Source of the DNA: Epithemia pelagica | Taxonomy: Eukaryota > Bacillariophyta > Bacillariophyceae > Surirellales > Surirellaceae | DNA length: 64,000 nucleotides | Direction: 5' to 3' | Assembly (NCBI GenBank): GCA_946965045.2 | Contig: OX337242.1 | Span: 2,666,001-2,730,000 of the forward strand | Part shown: positions 43,901-53,181 of the stretch, one piece after another | How the letters are laid out: every line of letters starts with the position of its first letter | Position numbering within the stretch: the stretch's first letter is position 1 | Notes under the pieces: model-generated | Databases searched by the model: none | What the model saw: only the letters and a program-made list of their open reading frames with translations | What the model was told of the DNA's origin: nothing | Position numbers and translations under genes: made by a program

Positions 43901-44523
43901 AAACCTTGGGCTTTTGCTGTGGTCTTGAAAGTCCTCCAGAACGTGTCGTAGTATCGTTCATCCTTGAATGTTTCATATGCCATAGTGTCACGCTTGGTTC
44001 CCTTCTTGAATGCGGTTAGGTCCAGTTGGGACTGTGATGCAGCAGAAGTAGTACTAAACGATTTGGGTGACGTCGAATGGGATGGAGATTTCATAGGTGA
44101 TACTGGGTCAGTGATAGGGCTTCCAGAGCGAAAGTCAGTGTTTATCCTCCATAGATCAAATTCTGCCTTGGTCAGATTCATCCAGGTTGCCTTGGAAGGT
44201 ATACCCTGAATGTCGATACTCGTTTGTCGGAACCAATGGGCAAGCAACTTGATCTGCTGGCTTGTATTGACATGAAGGTCGTGCATTTGTTTTCCTGACT
44301 TGTATTTTGTCATACTATCCACGTTCTTCTCAGGGTCAATCGCCCTATGTTCAATGATACTAAGGATATCATCAAAAGCATGATGGTGCATCCATTTCAC
44401 GAGTACATCGACCCTTTCCTTGGAAAAGTTGAACAACACCTGAGTAATATGATCAAAGACTTCTTGATTAGATATACTTTGATTGGGGTTGAACTCTGGT
44501 GTGGTCGGTGTAGTTGGTTCCAT
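40993..44523 (-). CDS. gag-pro-int: Copia Gag-protease-integrase polyprotein
   Basis: ATG at 44523; 1176 residues. The first 450 residues are the Gag-like region (KWMHHHAFDDILSIIEH, TMAYETFKDERYYDTFWRTF, DTWRGSSRQFLLHFQDKL). The protease active site is near 570 with LIDRGANGGLAGADM, an Arg where most Copia proteases have Ser or Thr. The integrase core spans about 860-960: ATDSIFSDTPAVD, IFVGRDTLV, LISDGGSSLISHKV and QNKAENRYQTVKR, which gives D-x34-E for the last pair. Near the C-terminus IGRTFLCDTEENGERHRARVV is a small conserved block. It ends ...YIYRK and the stop overlaps the ATG of the RT frame. The frame is intact over 3.5 kb. Confidence 0.9.
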   Translation of the reverse strand: MEPTTPTTPEFNPNQSISNQEVFDHITQVLFNFSKERVDVLVKWMHHHAFDDILSIIEHRAIDPEKNVDSMTKYKSGKQMHDLHVNTSQQIKLLAHWFRQTSIDIQGIPSKATWMNLTKAEFDLWRINTDFRSGSPITDPVSPMKSPSHSTSPKSFSTTSAASQSQLDLTAFKKGTKRDTMAYETFKDERYYDTFWRTFKTTAKAQGLSNVLDFRYKPPTNDTYATELFQEQQIFLYSVFVRIIQTDQGRAYVREHEHDKDARAVLQKLHTLHTKSDLAKREVLRLTNYISNLRLDDTWRGSSRQFLLHFQDKLRLLDNLVDLSDRIPDHTRMTFLMQAVDKVPDLRRVKILDNVVNTKSGAKSLCYQSYFSILMDAAYDHDQVTQSSATGRRRSVKQHEQHETQHDIEGSLQEDDAYQINNTNVQDDNMASPKASLPRDLWFKLPEDARKIIVEYNKNVQASTPSPRKVQQHSLDIDPEPDPDPGQDVFDDLDNPTYPQDDSDPATHLIHQAMTSTDLNHPASDLSNVLSNAASKTSKKVSFNQNEHKQKVHMTQYMFSRKSTYTGNQLIDRGANGGLAGADMRILSKTGRNITIVGIDNHEVTGLPIVTCAAKFETNDGPIVGTFNEYAYYGKGQSIHAPCQLEHYGLSVDERSVKVDGKQRITTLDGRALPLCIKDGLAFIHSLGIPSDDDMDRLPQINFTSPSTWDPSVLDHTHSDPQHDASTTWHQVATDGSMARYPYDTYGEYTDRVVCNLNLLLDLPYDHGPDNTTYFSIYADANGEDPTLQHASVHRRFVEEHDWKQFRPFFGWQSEEVIANTFKHTTRHANVIFDCDTLKKHFKARNPILNLPRRHEPVATDSIFSDTPAVDHGGKVAQIFVGRDTLVTDIYGIKSTKQFVNTLQDNIRMRGVMETLISDGGSSLISHKVKDILRTLLIGEYRSEPYHQHQNKAENRYQTVKRMTNAIMNATGCPANVWLLCLEYVCDLLNHSSSHAHSGRTPIVEALTGHPPDISHLLFFPFWDEVYYRVDPSEPSSGPYPSSTSEKLGHWVGFAHNVGDAFTWKILSADNHILYRSAVRRVASTTPNLRVDRPSGETSPKDDTDKQADTVFIRSKSEDPSKPMPTIDYEDMIGRTFLCDTEENGERHRARVVKRVVDLNEESLKQEERIKYIYRK

Positions 44524-45316
44524 GATTGCTTGACTTGGTGATAAGATACGTTGATATGTGTCCTGTGATGTCTTAGTCGAAAACTTTAGTTATGTTTTGT
44601 CCCCCGGATGTGTGGTGTGCCTTGCCAACCCGGATGTGCCACGTATGTCCACGTGTGATGTGATGTCCGAAAGGTAACCCGGATGTGCGGAACTCGGTTT
44701 TGTCTCTGGGTTGGTGTGAAAACTACTTAAAATTAGTTAAACGTGGTCACTTCTGGGCTCGTTGCGGTAATCAAGTTGAATCGGAGACTCAGTAACAGAG
44801 GTAGCTTCTTCGTTGCCGTTGTGGTCCTCAACTAGGTGGTTCACTGGTTGGGTGAGTAGAGGGAAGATAGTGGCACGGAAGTCCTGGTGCAACTTGATAA
44901 CGTGGATGAAACCAACGTTGTCGTCGAGACGGGTAGTCAAGGTAGGAAGAGGTTGGTTAGTCTTGTTCACGACCCAAATGGTATGGAAGTAATTGACCGG
45001 ACGCTGGAAAGTAAGGAAGCGTATTGACCAGGAGTAGAGCATACATCCATGGGGATATTTTGCATGTGTTCATTGCTAACCGCAGACATTCATAGCTAGC
45101 AAAGTATAATAGATAGTTTCAGTCGTTAACCCTAACACTAGTCGTCCTGGTTTGGGAATACACTCCCACGCTATGCCATGAGTGGCTATGCTAAACTCGA
45201 AGTCTGAGTAGGTTGTCTACCTTTGGAATGATATCAGGATTCATTCTGGATCAATATAAGTAATTCGCATACATCATTTCTATGACTTACGATAGTTACT
45301 AAAATTATACTAATGA
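44524..45316. other. Region between Copia and giant gene, with a possible small exon
   Basis: Next to 44523 three CCGGATGTG-like motifs lie within 150 bp (about 44603-44700). A minus-strand frame 44737-45042 starts at an ATG and encodes 101 residues (MLYSWSIRFLTFQRPVNYFH ...) of protein-like composition without low complexity. It may be a small gene or one exon; I do not recognise it. Confidence 0.35.
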
Positions 45317-48300
45317 TTACAACCAAGGATAGGGAATGACGAGTCGACCGGTGGAGAGTTCGGAATTTCGTCGACTTTCGGTGGAGGCAATGTTTCGAGA
45401 GGGAGTCTCCGATTCGAGCCCTGGTCCGGCTGGTGTCCCTTCACTCATGCTTTTATCGTTGTTGTTGTTAGAGTGGCTGGGAGTTTGTTGGGTGACAGAA
45501 GACGAGGGTGTCGCCATGGCAGTTGTATTGGTGGTGGGCGTTTGTGCGGGAGAGGGCATTATAAATTTGCGCAGATGGTGTTTAGGAGAGGGTGAGCGAG
45601 ATGGTCGTACTGAATTTTGAGCCGACGAAGAATGACGATTGGATGTTTTGGTTCCAACGCTGGCTGCATCGGCCTTACCCAACAAGCGAGCGAACCGTTT
45701 AGCTTGTGAAGTGGCTTGAGTCGACTGTTTGTAAAGAGCATATTGGACTTGTTTCGGCGTCCAGGGTTCGGGTTGGGCCATGATCTTTGCCTGGGCCGTC
45801 AATACAGCTTGAATGCACTGCATTTGGTAATCCATAATGGCGATCGACAATTGCCGTTCCAGGCCGCGCAAAGTTGTAGTGGTCGAGGCAACGGTCGTTT
45901 GAGTCTTGGTCGATGCGAGGGTCGTATTCTCCAAAGATGACGGCGCTACGGAGGATGATATGGATTTGTGACTGGAATTTGTAGGGGATCCAACCACACT
46001 GTTTGATCCACCGCCACCGGGACGACCATGAACAATGGTAAACAGAGGGTTACCATTTGTGGTCGTTAGGGTGGACGATGTAGCGGCCAGCGAGGTGGAG
46101 GCCATGGAAGAACCAAAGTCACCATCCGTACTGTTGCTATGATCTTGGAGTTCTTGTTGCTGCTGTGAAGGTGGCTGCTGCGTGTCATCTTCTGGATCAG
46201 TGGCCTCATAGCGGTAGTAGTATTGCAATGCCGCTTGAGGGGACTGTAAATCCCGAAACGAAAAAGATGCCGCGCCGCCGGCCGAGGTTGCACCATTACG
46301 AGGCGCACCGGAAGACGACGCGGCTGTCATCGTACGACGAGGTCCTTGATTCGAGAATCTGCGAACCGTTTCATCGGGATGAGCAAATCCATAGCAGAAA
46401 TGTAAGCAGGCAATGAGTTTCCGATCCTTGCGGAAGGCCACATCATCGGCCAGTCGTTGCGCTCGGATCCCCATGGATCGAATTTCTTTCTTCGTCCAAA
46501 AGCCTTGTTTCAGCTCGTGACTGCTCCAGGTGGTCAGAGTACGAACAAAGGTCACAGGGTCGTCATCAAATTGTACTCGTTTCGGTCCCTTGGTTGTGCG
46601 ATTGGCGACCAAACTGGAATCGTTCGATTGCTGCTGCTGAGCCAAGGCCGCATCAATATCTTCGCAATCTTGTGGATTGGAAGACCACGATGACGACGAG
46701 GAATTCAGACTGCTTCGGCGTCGTCCAAAAGCACGAAAGATGCCGCCACCCTCTTGGTGCTGTTTGGTGTTGCTTGGAGAACTGGGACAAGAACCGGGGC
46801 CTTGAGGAATAAGGACCATACTGTCGTTACTGTGTCTTCGGAGAATGGACTTGAGGGAATAATAACTGTTGTTGTTCGAGGAAGTGTTTCCACTATCCAC
46901 TTCTGGATCGTCCGCTCCTTGAGATTCGCCGTTTGGAATAGGAGCGGTGGAGGATCCTGTGCCTCGACGTCCTCGTCGCGGTCCGATGGATCGGCGGGTA
47001 GGAGAGCGATCGGCTTGCTCTTCATCATCCGAGGATGTTGCTCGTGGATCTTTTTGATTGCCATAGTATTTGGGGTTGCCATAGCCATAGTACTGATTGG
47101 CATTGTTGTTCCCATTGTGGTTGGAACTTGCACCCGTACTGCTCGCACTCGCCATGCTATCATTGCTTCGTCGTCGACGGAAAAAGCCTCCAATGCCACC
47201 GCCGCCGTTACTACCACTACTGGCATATCCACCACCACTGCTGTTGCTTCCCCGTCGTTGTCGGGGAGGCGAAATGGTTGTACTGCTGCTTTGATTGCTG
47301 GTACTGTTTCTGGATGCACCTCCTCTCCAACGGGTCAGTGGAGATTGAGATCGATCTTTGGCCTGTTGCTGCCTTCCCCATTTCGATCGTTGCGATGGCC
47401 CATCGACGGCTACAGCGGCCGCTGCCTGTGCCAGTTCCAATAATTCACTGCTGGAATACCTTGGACGCCCATCGGAATAATTGGCGTTGTGGTTGTTGTT
47501 GTCACCATTGTCTTCTTCTCCACTGGTCCAGCATCCCGATGCGTTGAGGCTGCTATTGTAGTTGTTGTGACTGCTCACACTGCTGTCATTACTGTTGCGA
47601 CGGTGTGGATAGGGATTGAGTCGTGTCGTTGTCGTAGTAGCGTTATTACTACCACCACCACCTCCGCTGCCGCGTCGACGATTGTCGATTGGACTGCAAT
47701 TGCGCTGTCGGCAACGAAAGGGCAACAGCGACCCACTCCGTGTCCGTGCTGGCGGTTCCGTGTCCTTGTCATCGATTCGACCTTTACTCGCCATGTTCTC
47801 TGGATCCAACAAGTCTCGGCTGGCATGAGATAATTCGGGCATGCTGCTATGGTTATTGACTGCCTTGTTGGTGTCCAAGGAAGATTTTGGGGTCGTGAGG
47901 TCTTTGGAACTGTCATCATCGTACAAAATGGCATAAAGTCTCGTCTCCTGTTCTTCGGCCATGGCTGCGGCATGGCCATAGGGACGATACCTCTCTTGTT
48001 GTCCTGCTGCTGCTGCTGCCTTGCTGGTTCCACTTGTCGTCGTCAAGGGCGGTGGTGGAGGTAGTTTCGCCTCAACCAGTGCCGAGGATGTGGTGGCAGT
48101 AGCCGTTGCGGTTCGATTGAGACTATTGCGTCGTCCACCGGCACGTCGTAAACCTCTCCATCCTCCACCCGCCGTTCGAGTACCGGCTGGACCATCTTCA
48201 TTTTCCGAAGACGAGAATCCCCCACCATGATGATTTTCCAAGGACAATATAGAGGCCATGAAAGAAGAAGACGAAGACGGTACTGCGGTTTGCTCTTCAT

Positions 48301-50950
48301 CGGAGGAAGCGACATTCTTGGGTTTGGAGGGTTTCTTGCTTCGGGTTGCTTTGGAAGATTTGCTTGGTTTGTTCCGTCGTCTTGTTTTGGTACCGCGCCC
48401 TCGTTCTTGTGGTTCGGTACTAGCGGATGACTCGGTCGTAGTATTCGCCGAAACGGATACGTGCTGCCGGGATGTCGCTTGTTTGCGAGAACTTTTACTG
48501 CCACCCCGACTTTTGCTGCGACTGCGGTGTTTGTTGCTGCTACGGCTTGGGGATAATAGTTCTGGAACTGATGTTTTGGTCGAATGGGGACTCTTGGAGG
48601 AGGATTTGGTACTCTGCAAGACCAAGAGAGCGTCCTGCGGCTGGTTATTGGACAGCATCTTGTTGGACGATTGGCGACGACCAGCACCCATTCGAGGCAA
48701 GGCTTGTTCCGATCTTGGTACTGCGGTTGGTCCAGCACTGGTTTGTTCTCGAATGACGAGCTTGTCATGATCTTCGTCATCGTCCTCCAAGTCCAATGGC
48801 ACATGTTCACTTTCCGTTTCATCTTCTTCCTCATAATCCTCGTCTTGAACTTGTTCGGGTTCATCCTGGTCACTGTCGGGAGATGAAGCGACGGGTGGTG
48901 CTGGTGGTCGAACTGTCGTGGTGGTGCTTGCCAAAAGGGCAGCTGGATGCACCAAGAGGGGTCGATGGGGAAAGGAAGATGATTCCTGACTGCCCATGCT
49001 TCCCTTTCGATGCTGTTGTTGTTGTGAAGCGAGAATGCGCGGTGCGTCTTGGGCCATAATGGCTTGTTGTTCCTGCAACAATTGCTGAATGTGTTGCTTC
49101 TTTTTCTTGTCGCGACTCTTTTTGGTAAAGCCCGAAAACAAGGACGATGATGTTGTGGAGGAAGAAGTAGTGGTGGCAGCATCACTCATGGATGCTCCAC
49201 CACCACTGGCCTTGGTGTGATTGCGTTCCTTTTTGCGAACCGTCGTAGTAGTACTGGACCGAGTCTGTTTTGGTTTGGAATGTTCGCCTTTATTGCCAGC
49301 AGCACCCTTGGAAGGAGAGGAAGACGAACCAACAGTCGTCGTCCTTTTGTTGTTCTTTTTGGGAGACTTGTTGCTGTTGTTGGAACCTGCCGTCTTGGAG
49401 GCAGCTTGTTTTTGTGGTGATGATGGTTTGGAAGTCCCTTGCTTTCCGGGCGACGACGAACTAACTTGGTTGTTAGTACTGTTTGGAGTCACGACGACCA
49501 ATCCTCGTTCCGAGGGTGTCTTGTGATTGTGGTTCCCACCCAATAACAAGCGTCGTTTCGAAGAACCCGTACTCGCCTTGTTTCCACCCGTCAAGGCCAA
49601 GAGCAAGGAACGTCCCGAAGTGGTGCGTTTCAAGCGTGAGGATGCTGATGCTGATGCCGTGGATGCGGCTGCTGGAGAAGCGGGAGAAGACTCTGGCAAC
49701 GACGGAGCAGGTTTGGGAGTACTTGTTGTTGTTTGGTGGGTGGATTTGATGGTGGTGGATGGAACAAAGGACTGCGGAGACGGCAAGGACGAACTACTCC
49801 GTTCGAACACGAGGTGAGCCGTAGCCGATGCAGGCAAGGCCGAAAGGGAGGCATTGTGATGCTGTTGTTGTTGAGTGTGTACCAGAGGTGCATCTTCCTC
49901 CTGGTCCTCCACACTCATAGTAGGAGGAGCATGGACAAAACCATGTCGTCGGCGGGCCCCACCACCACCACCACTGTGGGGCAACGGTTGCGACTGCTCT
50001 GGCTGTGATTTTGGAGTCCCCGGTTGTTTGGGCGAACGTTTGCTGCTGGTGCTAGTAGTTTTTTTATTGGACGTGGGTTGTTTTTTGGATTTGTGGTCCT
50101 TATTATGATTCCGGCCTCGTCGGTGATGTTTCTTGTTGTTGTGGGAATTGCTGGCAGTTTGTTGTTGTGATTGTGCTGGTTGCGGGCCTGCAGTAGATGA
50201 CAAGACACTGGCCGCTCCCGTCGAGGATCGTCGTCGTCCCAGAAAAAAACTAAGAACGGAAGGAATGGAACTCATGCTATCTTCCAAATTTGTAGTATTC
50301 GTTGGCAATAGCTGCTGTGGATTGGGAGTGTGGTTGGCATTAGGCGTTGTGGTGGTACTAGTAGTAGTAGCTGGAGGAGCCATTGTTGTGGGAGTTGTGG
50401 CCGTTCGAAGAGTCGAAGTCGTAGCTGGAGCAGCAGCCGCAGGATTGGTGGTAGTATAGCTGGTGGTAGTCTCAGTAGGTGCTGTAATAATGGTCGTGGG
50501 TGTCGTTGCTGCCACAATGACATTGTTGGGATGTTGCGTTCCATAATAATAATTGTAACTGTGCGTGGACGCATTGCTGCTGCGTCGAGGAGAACTGGGC
50601 GTGGGAGTGTCGGAGGGGTCGGTTGTATGGGTAGCCATGGTAGCAATCGCGGCAGTGGGAGTCGTTGTCAAGGAAACACTCGTGTTGCTCGAGAGACTAC
50701 TCGATCGATGATGTTGAGGATGTTGAGGATGATGATGATGATTGAGAGGAGAATGAAAAGAATCTCCAACAAGTCTCTGTGGTGGTTGTGAGGAACCGGG
50801 TTCTAGTAGTAGTAAATCGTCTTGTTGTGATTGTTGCAACAGAGAAGAAGACGACGACAAGAGTTCCGGAGGACTTGTTACTGCCGCCGCAGAGTAGGAC
50901 GACGACGAAGGTTCTTCCAAATGTTCACTGGTACTGGTGGTCGATGGCAA
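45317..50950 (-). CDS. Giant low-complexity protein with conserved C-terminal WTKxE/RGLER module
   Basis: Frame of about 1877 residues, mostly Ser/Thr/Asn/Gln/Pro tracts with basic patches, presumably disordered. The frame is open to about 51060 where a TAG stops it. There is no ATG before 50638 (MATHTTDPSD), so translation begins there or in an unseen upstream exon. The conserved part is C-terminal: FWTKKEIRSMGIRAQRLADD near 1487, LRGLERQLS near 1693, CIQAVLTAQAKIM just after, and SQAKRFARLLGKADAAS near 1754. The broken gene at 57577-59277 has the same four blocks in the same order. I believe this is a family expanded in diatoms, of unknown function. No membrane segment, signal peptide or enzyme motif was seen. 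Confidence 0.8.
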   Translation of the reverse strand: MPSTTSTSEHLEEPSSSSYSAAAVTSPPELLSSSSSLLQQSQQDDLLLLEPGSSQPPQRLVGDSFHSPLNHHHHPQHPQHHRSSSLSSNTSVSLTTTPTAAIATMATHTTDPSDTPTPSSPRRSSNASTHSYNYYYGTQHPNNVIVAATTPTTIITAPTETTTSYTTTNPAAAAPATTSTLRTATTPTTMAPPATTTSTTTTPNANHTPNPQQLLPTNTTNLEDSMSSIPSVLSFFLGRRRSSTGAASVLSSTAGPQPAQSQQQTASNSHNNKKHHRRGRNHNKDHKSKKQPTSNKKTTSTSSKRSPKQPGTPKSQPEQSQPLPHSGGGGGARRRHGFVHAPPTMSVEDQEEDAPLVHTQQQQHHNASLSALPASATAHLVFERSSSSLPSPQSFVPSTTIKSTHQTTTSTPKPAPSLPESSPASPAAASTASASASSRLKRTTSGRSLLLALTGGNKASTGSSKRRLLLGGNHNHKTPSERGLVVVTPNSTNNQVSSSSPGKQGTSKPSSPQKQAASKTAGSNNSNKSPKKNNKRTTTVGSSSSPSKGAAGNKGEHSKPKQTRSSTTTTVRKKERNHTKASGGGASMSDAATTTSSSTTSSSLFSGFTKKSRDKKKKQHIQQLLQEQQAIMAQDAPRILASQQQQHRKGSMGSQESSSFPHRPLLVHPAALLASTTTTVRPPAPPVASSPDSDQDEPEQVQDEDYEEEDETESEHVPLDLEDDDEDHDKLVIREQTSAGPTAVPRSEQALPRMGAGRRQSSNKMLSNNQPQDALLVLQSTKSSSKSPHSTKTSVPELLSPSRSSNKHRSRSKSRGGSKSSRKQATSRQHVSVSANTTTESSASTEPQERGRGTKTRRRNKPSKSSKATRSKKPSKPKNVASSDEEQTAVPSSSSSFMASILSLENHHGGGFSSSENEDGPAGTRTAGGGWRGLRRAGGRRNSLNRTATATATTSSALVEAKLPPPPPLTTTSGTSKAAAAAGQQERYRPYGHAAAMAEEQETRLYAILYDDDSSKDLTTPKSSLDTNKAVNNHSSMPELSHASRDLLDPENMASKGRIDDKDTEPPARTRSGSLLPFRCRQRNCSPIDNRRRGSGGGGGSNNATTTTTRLNPYPHRRNSNDSSVSSHNNYNSSLNASGCWTSGEEDNGDNNNHNANYSDGRPRYSSSELLELAQAAAAVAVDGPSQRSKWGRQQQAKDRSQSPLTRWRGGASRNSTSNQSSSTTISPPRQRRGSNSSGGGYASSGSNGGGGIGGFFRRRRSNDSMASASSTGASSNHNGNNNANQYYGYGNPKYYGNQKDPRATSSDDEEQADRSPTRRSIGPRRGRRGTGSSTAPIPNGESQGADDPEVDSGNTSSNNNSYYSLKSILRRHSNDSMVLIPQGPGSCPSSPSNTKQHQEGGGIFRAFGRRRSSLNSSSSSWSSNPQDCEDIDAALAQQQQSNDSSLVANRTTKGPKRVQFDDDPVTFVRTLTTWSSHELKQGFWTKKEIRSMGIRAQRLADDVAFRKDRKLIACLHFCYGFAHPDETVRRFSNQGPRRTMTAASSSGAPRNGATSAGGAASFSFRDLQSPQAALQYYYRYEATDPEDDTQQPPSQQQQELQDHSNSTDGDFGSSMASTSLAATSSTLTTTNGNPLFTIVHGRPGGGGSNSVVGSPTNSSHKSISSSVAPSSLENTTLASTKTQTTVASTTTTLRGLERQLSIAIMDYQMQCIQAVLTAQAKIMAQPEPWTPKQVQYALYKQSTQATSQAKRFARLLGKADAASVGTKTSNRHSSSAQNSVRPSRSPSPKHHLRKFIMPSPAQTPTTNTTAMATPSSSVTQQTPSHSNNNNDKSMSEGTPAGPGLESETPSRNIASTESRRNSELSTGRLVIPYPWL

Positions 50951-51640
50951 TGGCGATGAGGAGACTCCCAGATTTCGTTTGCTGTGTGTCTTTTTGCGTT
51001 GCGGCGAGTGTTTCGTGTCTTGTGATTGTTGTTTGCTGGATTTTTCGCCACTACCATTCTACTCGATCCAGAACAAGAATTGGAATGGAACAAGTGCGGA
51101 GATTCAATCAATCGCAATCACTCAATAGCTGGATCGAAACAAGCACACACAGAGAAGAAGACAGCACAGGCAAATCCTTCCAAATTCTCTTGGTGCTGTT
51201 GTTGGTGCAGTGTTGGGCGTTGTGGTTGCTGCAGTTCTTCCCCCAGAAGGACGGGGAAACGATGTGTGGTTTGGTCGTGCTGTCACGCGCACCGTGTACT
51301 CGTAAGGTTAGTTTGGTTGGTCCTCTTCGCATTCGGGAAAGCGTTATATGACAGTGTGACATGGAACTGGTTGTAGCTTCCGGGGCAATTGTTGGTACTT
51401 ATGGAAAACGACAATGAGACAGATTCTAGTCGTGACTGGTTGGGTCGAGGCGAAATCATTCTATGCGGGAGTCAAGATCTGTGGCTAGGACATTCGAGCA
51501 TAACTATGCTATGCTATGCTATGCTATGCAATGCTATGCTATGCTATGCATGTTGTGTGTTGTGTGCCTTGGGAAGCTAGCTCCATCGCGTGGAGGGCTA
51601 CCTGCTGGACTAGAGCTCTGTGAACTAGGAGTAACTCCAT
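50951..51640. other. 5' flank of the giant gene, with a pentanucleotide repeat
   Basis: Should contain the promoter and perhaps a first exon of the 45317-50950 gene on the minus strand. The ATGCT run at 51505-51550 lies at its right. No other gene seen. Confidence 0.45.
51505..51550. repeat. ATGCT pentanucleotide microsatellite
   Basis: About nine tandem copies of TATGC/ATGCT with one interruption (ATGCA) in the middle. Confidence 0.9.
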
Positions 51641-51642
51641 AC

Positions 51643-51667
51643 CTGGAAGTTTCCCTTTTTTTGGTAG
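51643..51667. repeat. Left terminal inverted repeat of the 51643 transposon
   Basis: 25 bases starting CTGGAAGTTTCCC and ending TTGGTAG; perfect reverse complement of 56930-56954. A perfect 12-bp hairpin arm pair (51693-51704 and 51716-51727, CACGACTCAAAC and complement) lies just inside. Confidence 0.95.
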
Positions 51668-51773
51668 AATATCCGAAAATCTTGTTTTTTTACACGACTC
51701 AAACGATTTTTTCCAGTTTGAGTCGTGTTTGAATCAGATTCGTTTCTGTTTTATGGTTTACGTGGAAAATTCC

Positions 51774-51914
51774 GTGGTAGTATATTGGTAGAGTGACGGT
51801 AGAGTGCGACACTACCACGGTAGCGTCCGACACTACCACGGTAGCGTTCACTCTACCGTGGTAGAGTCACACACCACCATGGTAGCGTCGTGGTAGTGTC
51901 GCGGTAGCGTCGCG
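51774..51914. repeat. Left subterminal palindrome array
   Basis: Dense GGTAGNGTC-type motifs on both strands, including CTACCACGGTAG twice and CTACCGTGGTAG once. A matching array lies at 56691-56816 near the other end. Candidate transposase or accessory-protein binding sites. Confidence 0.8.
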
Positions 51915-52010
51915 ATGAAGTGACAAAAGCACACTCAGCAATACGAGAACTACCATTGGATCATGTCAAACATGTAAGGCTATAGAATAGGAGAGTTATC
52001 CGGCTCAGGG

Positions 52011-52682
52011 CTACTTCTTCAAGCACTTGCGCTTGAGCTTTCCGCCATGAATTTTTTTGAGCTTGGCGCCCACAAACGAACTGAAGCGAGAATACGGAAA
52101 CTCTTGGTACTCCTCTCGGGAGTTGTAGAGCTCTAGGCGTTGCTGGCTCCCCATTTTTGGATTGTTGGTGTCCTCTATGAAGAATGGACTTTGCTCACTC
52201 CGCAAGTCCATATGGAGTAACTTTTGGGCATCATGCCCATCCCAACGCAAGAGACCTTTCGTCGTCGTCTTCTCAACAACATAATGCGCCCGGTCCTTCG
52301 AGATTGCGTCTCGATCAAACTCCGCCCTTGACTTCGAGCGACCAATGCGACGTTGAAGACGCCGGTAGTTCGCGGCAAAGTTCTTGGGACAAAAGGTATG
52401 GTAGATCCCATCGTGCATGTTGTACACGTCTTTCGGACGCATTGACGTCGTGATCTCTCCGCGGCTGATGGCTGCCGAGAGGATCTTCTTTTCATTGCTC
52501 GTCTTCCAATTTGTTTTGTATTTCTCGTTGGTCTCCTTGTCTCCAACTTCTTCATCATCATCGCTCTCATCTGTTACAGCCCCACCACCATTGGTCCCAC
52601 CGCCATCACCTCCTCCATCACCATTCGCCACACCACTGATGTGGTGTGATCCACTGCCATTTGCTCCACCACTAAACTCCAT
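52011..52682 (-). CDS. Transposon accessory protein 1 (putative DNA-binding)
   Basis: The first in-frame ATG is at 52682, giving 223 residues. The frame is open further upstream to 52811 without an ATG, so a 5' exon is possible. A Gly/Asn/acidic stretch (about 1-45) is followed by a helical module: NWKTSNEKKILSAAISRGEI, then MRPKDVYNMHD and FAANYRRLQRRIGRSK. The module resembles the N-terminal module of the partner protein at 22983-24058. The C-terminus is basic (KLKKIHGGKLKRKCLKK) and may be a nuclear or DNA-binding tail. It sits inside the 51643 transposon next to the left subterminal array. Role inferred from context; no catalytic motif was seen. Confidence 0.65.
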   Translation of the reverse strand: MEFSGGANGSGSHHISGVANGDGGGDGGGTNGGGAVTDESDDDEEVGDKETNEKYKTNWKTSNEKKILSAAISRGEITTSMRPKDVYNMHDGIYHTFCPKNFAANYRRLQRRIGRSKSRAEFDRDAISKDRAHYVVEKTTTKGLLRWDGHDAQKLLHMDLRSEQSPFFIEDTNNPKMGSQQRLELYNSREEYQEFPYSRFSSFVGAKLKKIHGGKLKRKCLKK

Positions 52683-53026
52683 CTCACCTCGTTTGACTTC
52701 GTCAATCTCTCCAGCAGCGATCGTCTTCACTCTTGATTGTGTGTTCAACGTTGAAAAAATGGTGAGGCATCTTCCAACAATCGTTTTGGTGCGCGCCACA
52801 AAATTTTTCAAATCGTATGTTGGTCCCCACGCGTGAACAAGACTAACTATATTGTAGGGACAATACTTTATTTAGCCGATGAATCATGACCATCTATACT
52901 TATGGATTATAGCTACTTAGGCTATTTGAGCGTGTGCCGAGTGCATCTCGTCACATTTTTCATGTTGACCTCTTCCCATTCAATTCCATTCCATGCAAAG
53001 AGACGAGGGTCTTCCTTCATTCCTTT

Positions 53027-53080
53027 CTTCCTTCCTTCCTTCCTTCCTTCCTTCCTTCCTTCCTTCCTTCCTTCCTTCCT
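53027..53080. repeat. CTTC tetranucleotide microsatellite
   Basis: About thirteen CTTC units in the presumed 5' UTR of the gene starting at 53182. The frame happens to stay open through it, but translating a variable repeat as an N-terminus is unlikely. Confidence 0.9.
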
Positions 53081-53181
53081 ACGAGTCTACCTGTCACCTG
53101 TCACACATGCCAACGCCGGCACTCCATCCAACAATCAACTTCCTCGCGTCCCTCACTTTCTACTACGGAGCAACGGGGAGG

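Larger units (their letters stand above)
38759..44523 (-). mobile_element. Internal part of a second, distinct Copia element
   Basis: Two frames, gag-protease-integrase (40993-44523) and RT-RNase H (38759-40996), in Copia order on the minus strand. It is much diverged from the 31395 and 59320 elements: different gag, different protease motif, no cysteine knuckle recognised. I could not find matching LTRs on either side by eye, so the ends given are those of the coding part. Confidence 0.85.

Noticed and set aside
44524-44760. LTR for the second Copia element
   Set aside because: I compared it with 37854-38758 by eye and found no shared block, so no LTR is annotated.
52993-53181. N-terminal extension of accessory protein 2 rich in Phe-Leu-Pro-Ser
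   Set aside because: It is a translation of the CTTC microsatellite; the MAPSTRSGR start matches the related partner protein.
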